10,120 bases of DNA from Bacteroidales bacterium (GTDB lineage: Bacteria > Bacteroidota > Bacteroidia > Bacteroidales > UBA7960), in assembly GCA_007130545.1 (NCBI GenBank), contig SLSG01000222.1, positions 1-10,120 on the forward strand. Reading direction: 5' to 3'. A program made the translations under genes and the position numbers. The notes beneath the pieces are model-generated. The model saw only the letters and a list, made by a program, of their open reading frames with translations. It did no database searches and was not told the origin of the DNA. Of the stretch, positions 6,561-10,120 are shown piece after piece; the first letter of the stretch is position 1, and each line of letters begins with the position of its first letter.

Positions 6561-6591
6561 TAAAAATAATATAAATTTTAATGGTGGCCAA
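6561..6591 (-). promoter_or_regulatory. Candidate promoter of the NifU-type gene
   Basis: On the minus strand a TTG at 6591-6589 is followed after 20 bases by TATTTTTA (6568-6561), 7 of 8 positions of TAnnTTTG. Both spacing and position (28 bases before the ATG at 6532) fit a Bacteroidota promoter. The region 6533-6602 is strongly AT-rich and shows no clear terminator hairpin after the upstream gene, so read-through is also possible. Confidence 0.4.
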
Positions 6592-6602
6592 GGGAAAAAG
6601 AT

Positions 6603-6947
6603 TTATTCGGTTTTCGGGGCTCCGGACCCTTCACCGGGATCCCAGAACAATTCCCTGAAACGGACCACCCTGTCATCCTCCACTTCGATGTTTTCGCTTT
6701 CGAGCAATTGTTTCATGACGTTCGGACCTCCGAAAAAATGCTTTCCGGTCAGCATGCCGTTGCGGTTGACCACCCTGTGGGCCGGCACATAGACCGATTG
6801 GCTGTGGCTTTGATTCATGGCCCATCCGACCATCCTGGCCGACCCCCTGGCACCCAGGTGGCCGGCAATGGCACCATAGGTCGTGACCCTGCCATGGGGG
6901 ACCTGTCTGACCACTTCGTATACTTTCTCAAAAAACGATTGTTCCAA
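6603..6947 (-). CDS. Alkyltransferase-like (ATL) protein, MGMT family without the catalytic cysteine
   Basis: This 114-residue protein matches the DNA-binding domain of O6-alkylguanine-DNA alkyltransferases: VYEVVRQVPHGRVTTYGAIA (9-28, with Tyr24 of the nucleotide-flipping site), GSARMVGWAM (35-44, Arg38 as the arginine finger) and VPAHRVVNRNG (54-64). The active-site PCHR is PAHR (Ala56), so it cannot accept an alkyl group. ATL proteins with Trp or Ala here bind O6-alkylguanine tightly and pass the lesion to nucleotide excision repair; that role is inferred. No ATG is available: a TAG lies eleven codons upstream and the first plausible start is TTG at 6947-6945, giving MEQSFFEKVY. The gene is eight bases after trmB and almost certainly cotranscribed. 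The C-terminal tail (GEGSGAPKTE) looks disordered. Confidence 0.9.
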   Translation of the reverse strand: MEQSFFEKVYEVVRQVPHGRVTTYGAIAGHLGARGSARMVGWAMNQSHSQSVYVPAHRVVNRNGMLTGKHFFGGPNVMKQLLESENIEVEDDRVVRFRELFWDPGEGSGAPKTE

Positions 6948-6955
6948 GGCTGAAT

Positions 6956-7633
6956 CTAAGTGAATGCAAGGCGGAATCTAAGGTAATGTATGGGCAGGCC
7001 CTGCTCCAGGAACATATTCTCATAATAGGTCCGCACCTGCTGTATTAAAGGCTCTTCCAGCCCTTTTTCCGAATAAAGGTCGGTCGTGGAAAACCCCAGC
7101 TTATGCCCGCCATCCCGTATGACGTCCAGGGTGTAATCGAACAGCATCCTGCTGTCGGTTTTCAGATGGATGGGGCTCCCGGGCTTGAGAACCTGCCGGT
7201 AGCGCTCAAGGAACTGGGGCGATGTCAGGCGCTTCTTTCGCCTGGATTCCCGCGTCTGTGGGTCGGGAAAACTGATCCATATCCCGCTGACCTCTTCCTC
7301 TGCGAACATATAGGTGAGCCGTTCGGCCTGCATGCGCAGGAATGCCGCATTGGGTATGCCTTCCTTCAGGGCTTCTTTTGCCCCGGTCCAAATCCTGTCT
7401 CCCTTGATGTCGATGCCGATGCAGTTGGACTCCGGGTAAGCCTTTGCCAGTCCGACTGTATACTCCCCCTTCCCGCAGCCTATCTCCAGAATGATCGGCC
7501 GGTCATTTTTAAAGAAGTTGCGGCCCCATTTCCCCCGCAGATGGAAGTTGTCGACCGGGTGCCGGAGTTCCGGTTGCACGACATTGGCAAAGAAGTTGAT
7601 ATCGGCGAACTTTCTGAGCTTCTGCTTGGCCAC
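6956..7633 (-). CDS. trmB: tRNA (guanine-N7-)-methyltransferase TrmB
   Basis: This 225-residue Rossmann-fold methyltransferase uses S-adenosylmethionine to form m7G46 in the tRNA variable loop. Visible motifs are the SAM-binding EIGCGKGEYTVGLA (50-63), the acidic end of strand two in GIDIKGDRIW (73-82), the family-specific ISFPDPQ (120-126) followed by a basic run RRKKRLTSPQFLERY (131-145), and HLKTDS (156-161). The usual FPDPWPKKRH is here FPDPQTRES plus RRKKR; the basic function is preserved. The start is GTG at 7633-7631: no ATG lies in frame between it and the preceding stop, and the protein then opens MAKQKLRKF as expected. It sits 27 bases after the SPOR-protein gene and eight before the ATL gene. 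Confidence 0.94.
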   Translation of the reverse strand: MAKQKLRKFADINFFANVVQPELRHPVDNFHLRGKWGRNFFKNDRPIILEIGCGKGEYTVGLAKAYPESNCIGIDIKGDRIWTGAKEALKEGIPNAAFLRMQAERLTYMFAEEEVSGIWISFPDPQTRESRRKKRLTSPQFLERYRQVLKPGSPIHLKTDSRMLFDYTLDVIRDGGHKLGFSTTDLYSEKGLEEPLIQQVRTYYENMFLEQGLPIHYLRFRLAFT

Positions 7634-7649
7634 CTGAACACGGTTTTGC

Positions 7650-7669
7650 CACCGGTCTGCTTACCGGTG
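7650..7669. repeat. GC-rich inverted repeat across the stop of the SPOR-protein gene
   Basis: CACCGG (7650-7655) and CCGGTG (7664-7669) form a perfect 6-bp stem with an 8-base loop that contains the stop codon (7661-7663). On the transcribed minus strand it is followed by GGCAAAACC and has no U-run, so it is not a standard intrinsic terminator. It could damp trmB translation or transcription, or mean nothing. Confidence 0.3.
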
Positions 7670-8743
7670 AAGAATATAGGCTTCCTGGCTTACATTTTCC
7701 TTCACTGTCGGAAGGAGCCGCTCTGCTTCGGCCAGGTCGTAAAAAAAGCCGTAGGCCACTCTGTGGTAGCCGGTTGCCGTCTGCATGAACACACTGGCCT
7801 GGGAGGCTCCCTGTCCGCGAAGCCGTTCAGCAAGTCCCTCTGCCGTTTCCCGGTCGGGAAAGCTGCCGACCACGATGTAATATACCGTTCTTCCGGCTTC
7901 TGGCGTGGCAGGAGCGGCTTCCGGACTTGTTGGCCGGGCGGCGGGAGCTGCCTCCGTCCTAGCTGGCTGCGCGGGGGCTGTCTCGCCCTCATCCACCGCC
8001 GCTTCTGCTTCCACCTCCGTTGCTGTTTCCAAATCCGTTGCTGCCACAGGGGGAGTGGTCAGCTCTGTGGGGGCAGGGGATTTTTCTGAGGAGGAGAACA
8101 AGCCGCCCTCCCCGAAGAAGAAGTTAAAGTTAAGTGCCAGGATGATGATGATAACCAGCAGCGGGACCACCGTGTAGGCAAGCCACTTCATGGCGGAGGG
8201 AAGCTCCGGGCTTTCCTGCTTGCCTGCCTGGGTTGGGGGACCAGCCGGTGGCGATTTTTCCTCTGCCAGCGGAATGGGGGTGACAGGTGTAACATGCTGC
8301 TTTCCTTTCCCGGAAGCCTGTGCAACGGGTTTCTCAGGTTCTTTAACCGGGGTCATGCCCACGGCATCCGTCAGGTAGTTCACCGAGGTGTCCGGCTCAA
8401 ACACCAGGTCGCCGTCGGGTGCGGTACTGAAGATGCCCACTTTTTCCATCTCAAACTTTTTACCGGCCTCCAGCACCTGTTTTACTTCCGCTACATAATC
8501 CGCAAGGTACTTTTCCACCTGTCCGGCTTCCATTTTCTCCTTTTTTGAGATGTGGGCGAGCAGGGGGGAGTCCCCTTCCTGCTTGCCGGGGTTGAAAGCG
8601 ATGGTTTTGGACGGGGATTCCACTTTTTGCATCTCCGGGACAAACCGGGCAGGATTGTAGCGGGTGTAAAATTCCCCGAATCCGTTAAGGACCACTGCCT
8701 CATGGTCAAACAGGAGTTCACTGATGTAAATGCCGATCTTCAT
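7661..8743 (-). CDS. HU-CCDC81-type domain / transmembrane / SPOR domain protein
   Basis: This 360-residue protein has a clear modular layout. Residues 1 to about 125 resemble the tandem HU-like domains of the bacterial HU-CCDC81 type (IGIYISELLFDHEAVVLNGF at the start, then ISKKEKM, YVAEVKQVLEAGKKFEMEKV and GIFS). Residues 130-183 are a Pro/Lys/Gln-rich linker and 187-210 one transmembrane helix. Residues 211-285 are an Ala/Pro/Thr/Glu-rich linker, and about 286-360 a SPOR domain (TVYYIVVGSFPDRETAEGLA to the end). SPOR domains bind denuded glycan strands at the division septum. Topology should be N-terminus in the cytoplasm and SPOR in the periplasm. HU-family folds bind DNA or form polymers; which applies here is unknown. 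It lies 22 bases after kdsB in a minus-strand operon. A divisome-linked role is inferred from the SPOR domain. Confidence 0.87.
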   Translation of the reverse strand: MKIGIYISELLFDHEAVVLNGFGEFYTRYNPARFVPEMQKVESPSKTIAFNPGKQEGDSPLLAHISKKEKMEAGQVEKYLADYVAEVKQVLEAGKKFEMEKVGIFSTAPDGDLVFEPDTSVNYLTDAVGMTPVKEPEKPVAQASGKGKQHVTPVTPIPLAEEKSPPAGPPTQAGKQESPELPSAMKWLAYTVVPLLVIIIILALNFNFFFGEGGLFSSSEKSPAPTELTTPPVAATDLETATEVEAEAAVDEGETAPAQPARTEAAPAARPTSPEAAPATPEAGRTVYYIVVGSFPDRETAEGLAERLRGQGASQASVFMQTATGYHRVAYGFFYDLAEAERLLPTVKENVSQEAYILHR

Positions 8744-8765
8744 AAATGTTTGTTTTTAAATGTTT

Positions 8766-9506
8766 TCAACCGCTGATCCTTTTCAGGTCTTCGGGTGTGT
8801 CAATGGCCAGGTTCTCCAGGCCGGTTTCGTTCACATAAATCTCAAAGCCGTTCTCTAACCACCGGAGCTGCTCGAGCGATTCAGCCTGTTCCAATAAGCC
8901 TGGAGGGAGTTTTCCGATCTGCTCCAGGGTGGAGACCCGGTAACCGTACATCCCCAGGTGTTTATAGAACAAGCCCTTCTGAATCCACAGCTCCTCCGGA
9001 AGGTCCCGGTAGCATGGGATGGGTGCCCTGCTGAAATAAAGGGCTCTTTTATCCTTCCCCACAACCACTTTTACGGTATTGTGGCTGAAAAGTTCTTCTC
9101 TTTTTTCGATCTTCTTGACCAGGCTTGCGATCCGGCATTTTTTTTCTGCGAACAGGCCGATCAGCATCTCGATCTGCAGGGGACTGATAAAAGGTTCGTC
9201 CCCCTGTATATTGACCACCACATCCTCCGGCCCGAACCTGCCACCGTTCGTAATCGACAATGCCTCCAGGCAACGGTCGGTACCACTGGGGTGTGCGGGG
9301 TCGGTCATGACGACCTTCCCGAAAGACTTCACGTGTGCATAAATCTCCGGATGGTCGGTGGCCACAATGACTTCCGAAAGGGCGGTGCATTTGCATGCCT
9401 GTGCATACACCCTGCTGATCATGGATCTGCCCTGTACCATTGCAAGGGGCTTGCCCGGGAACCGGGTGGATGCGTAACGGGCCGGAATGATGCCTATGAC
9501 GTTCAT
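8766..9506 (-). CDS. kdsB: 3-deoxy-manno-octulosonate cytidylyltransferase (CMP-Kdo synthetase)
   Basis: This 246-residue nucleotidyltransferase activates Kdo with CTP to CMP-Kdo, the donor for the inner core of LPS/lipooligosaccharide. Signatures in order are IPARYASTRFPGKPL (7-21, nucleotide-binding loop), VATDHPEI (48-55), HPSGTDR (72-78, sugar site), NIQGDEPFI (99-107, metal-binding Asp103), YFSRAPIP (157-164), HLGMYGYR (183-190), ESLEQLRWLENG (209-220) and AIDTPEDL (234-241). Length and all motifs are those of a functional family member. It starts five bases after the deoxynucleoside kinase stop and precedes the SPOR-protein gene by 22 bases, so it is an internal gene of the minus-strand operon. 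It shows that the organism makes a Kdo-containing outer membrane. Confidence 0.97.
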   Translation of the reverse strand: MNVIGIIPARYASTRFPGKPLAMVQGRSMISRVYAQACKCTALSEVIVATDHPEIYAHVKSFGKVVMTDPAHPSGTDRCLEALSITNGGRFGPEDVVVNIQGDEPFISPLQIEMLIGLFAEKKCRIASLVKKIEKREELFSHNTVKVVVGKDKRALYFSRAPIPCYRDLPEELWIQKGLFYKHLGMYGYRVSTLEQIGKLPPGLLEQAESLEQLRWLENGFEIYVNETGLENLAIDTPEDLKRISG

Positions 9507-9511
9507 GCTGT

Positions 9512-10120
9512 TTAAAACAAGCCGTGAATCTCTGCGTCGATCTTCTGGATCACCTGTCCCAGGTCCTGCTGGTTCTCACTGAATTTGATGGTGTCAACCG
9601 TGACGACCAGCAATTTACCCAGGTCGTATTTTTCGATCCACTCCTCGTAACGCTCGTTCAGCCTCTTCAGATAGTCCAGCCGGATGGAATTCTCGTATTC
9701 CCGTCCCCTTTTCTGGATCTGGCTTACCAGGGTGGGTACACTGGCCCGCAGGTAAATCAACAGGTCGGGCGGCTCGATAAAGGAACTCATCAACTCAAAC
9801 AGCCTGGAATAATTGTCAAAATCCCTGGACGCCATCAATCCCATGGCATGCAGGTTGGGCGCAAAGATATAGGCGTCCTCATAAATGGTCCGGTCCTGGA
9901 TGACCGTTTTGTCCCCTTTCCGGATGTCGACAATCTGCCGGAACCTGCTGTTTAGAAAATAGATCTGCAGGTTGAAAGACCATCGCTGCATGTCTTCATA
10001 GAAGTTGTTCAGGTAAGGATTGGTCTCTACATCTTCGTAATGGGCTTCCCATCCGTAATGTTTTGAAAGCAGGCCTGCCAGGGTGGTCTTCCCTGAACCG
10101 ATGTTTCCGGCAATGGCAAT
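9512..10120 (-). CDS. Deoxynucleoside kinase (5' end cut by the window)
   Basis: The minus-strand frame runs from the window edge to the stop at 9512 and gives 202 residues, almost the full length of the family (about 205), so only a few N-terminal residues are missing. The visible start IAIAGNIGSGKTTLAGLLSK contains the P-loop GNIGSGKTT (residues 5-13). The acidic EDVETNPYL follows (29-37), then DRTIYEDAYIF (76-86, the DRS-like catalytic segment) and the LID region QKRGREYENS with RLDYLKRLNERYEEWI. The enzyme phosphorylates deoxynucleosides with ATP for dNTP salvage. The dNK family includes deoxyadenosine, deoxyguanosine and broad-range kinases, and specificity cannot be read here. The ATG at 9991 is internal, since the P-loop lies upstream of it. 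It is the first visible gene of the minus-strand operon, five bases before kdsB. Confidence 0.92.
   Translation of the reverse strand: MAIAGNIGSGKTTLAGLLSKHYGWEAHYEDVETNPYLNNFYEDMQRWSFNLQIYFLNSRFRQIVDIRKGDKTVIQDRTIYEDAYIFAPNLHAMGLMASRDFDNYSRLFELMSSFIEPPDLLIYLRASVPTLVSQIQKRGREYENSIRLDYLKRLNERYEEWIEKYDLGKLLVVTVDTIKFSENQQDLGQVIQKIDAEIHGLF

Noticed and set aside
7103..8089. A 328-codon open frame on the plus strand opposite trmB and the SPOR-protein gene
   Set aside because: It crosses two confident genes, becomes Cys/Gly/Arg-rich low-complexity at the end, and has no recognisable domain.
7890..8110. Repeat-like, Ala/Pro/Thr/Glu-coding tract in the SPOR-protein gene
   Set aside because: It is an irregular periplasmic linker of the usual kind, with no exact nucleotide repeat unit.
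8958..9515. A 185-codon open frame on the plus strand opposite kdsB
   Set aside because: kdsB has every family motif in place; the antisense product has none.

Overview
The window is an ordinary, densely packed chromosomal segment of a Bacteroidota bacterium. Its composition is moderately GC-rich in genes and AT-rich between them. A Bacteroidales/Marinilabiliales-type lineage is likely, but the order is inference. The phylum call rests on GldB, a PorT-family outer-membrane barrel, a GlsA/GlsB-type amino-acid-lipid pair, an HU(CCDC81-type)-SPOR membrane protein, and promoter elements matching the Bacteroidota -7 consensus TAnnTTTG. KdsB shows an LPS-type envelope (Kdo). No mobile element, CRISPR array, tRNA or rRNA gene was recognised.

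Layout. Bases 1-35 (minus) hold the first codons of mraZ, normally the head of the division and cell-wall (dcw) cluster, which would continue beyond the window. Upstream of it lie three GTGGT repeats at exactly 10-bp spacing (81-105), the arrangement expected of a MraZ operator. Diverging from mraZ, a tight plus-strand unit (334-2797) encodes a PlsC-like O-acyltransferase (GlsA-type), an OlsB-like N-acyltransferase (GlsB-type) and the ribosome-assembly GTPase EngB. Convergent to it, with a 28-bp overlap, is the lipoprotein gene gldB (minus). A divergent promoter region follows, then a plus-strand pair: a PorT-family barrel and glutamine-dependent NAD synthetase (nadE). nadE overlaps the convergent NifU-type gene by 4 bp.

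From the right edge leftwards, a compact minus-strand operon encodes a deoxynucleoside kinase (5' end cut by the window), KdsB, the HU-TM-SPOR protein, TrmB and an alkyltransferase-like DNA repair protein (PAHR in place of PCHR). The NifU gene lies 70 bp further on and has its own candidate promoter.

How the genes work together: much of the window concerns the envelope and growth (amino-acid lipids, Kdo activation, septal SPOR protein, MraZ/dcw, GldB and a PorT-like barrel), mixed with housekeeping (EngB, NadE, TrmB, NifU-type Fe-S protein, dNTP salvage). I do not see a wholly new system. The best leads are the MraZ operator read from only twelve codons of mraZ, the HU-to-SPOR membrane protein that could physically link DNA to septal peptidoglycan, the GlsA homologue with altered acyltransferase motifs, and the catalytic-Cys-less MGMT homologue cotranscribed with trmB.
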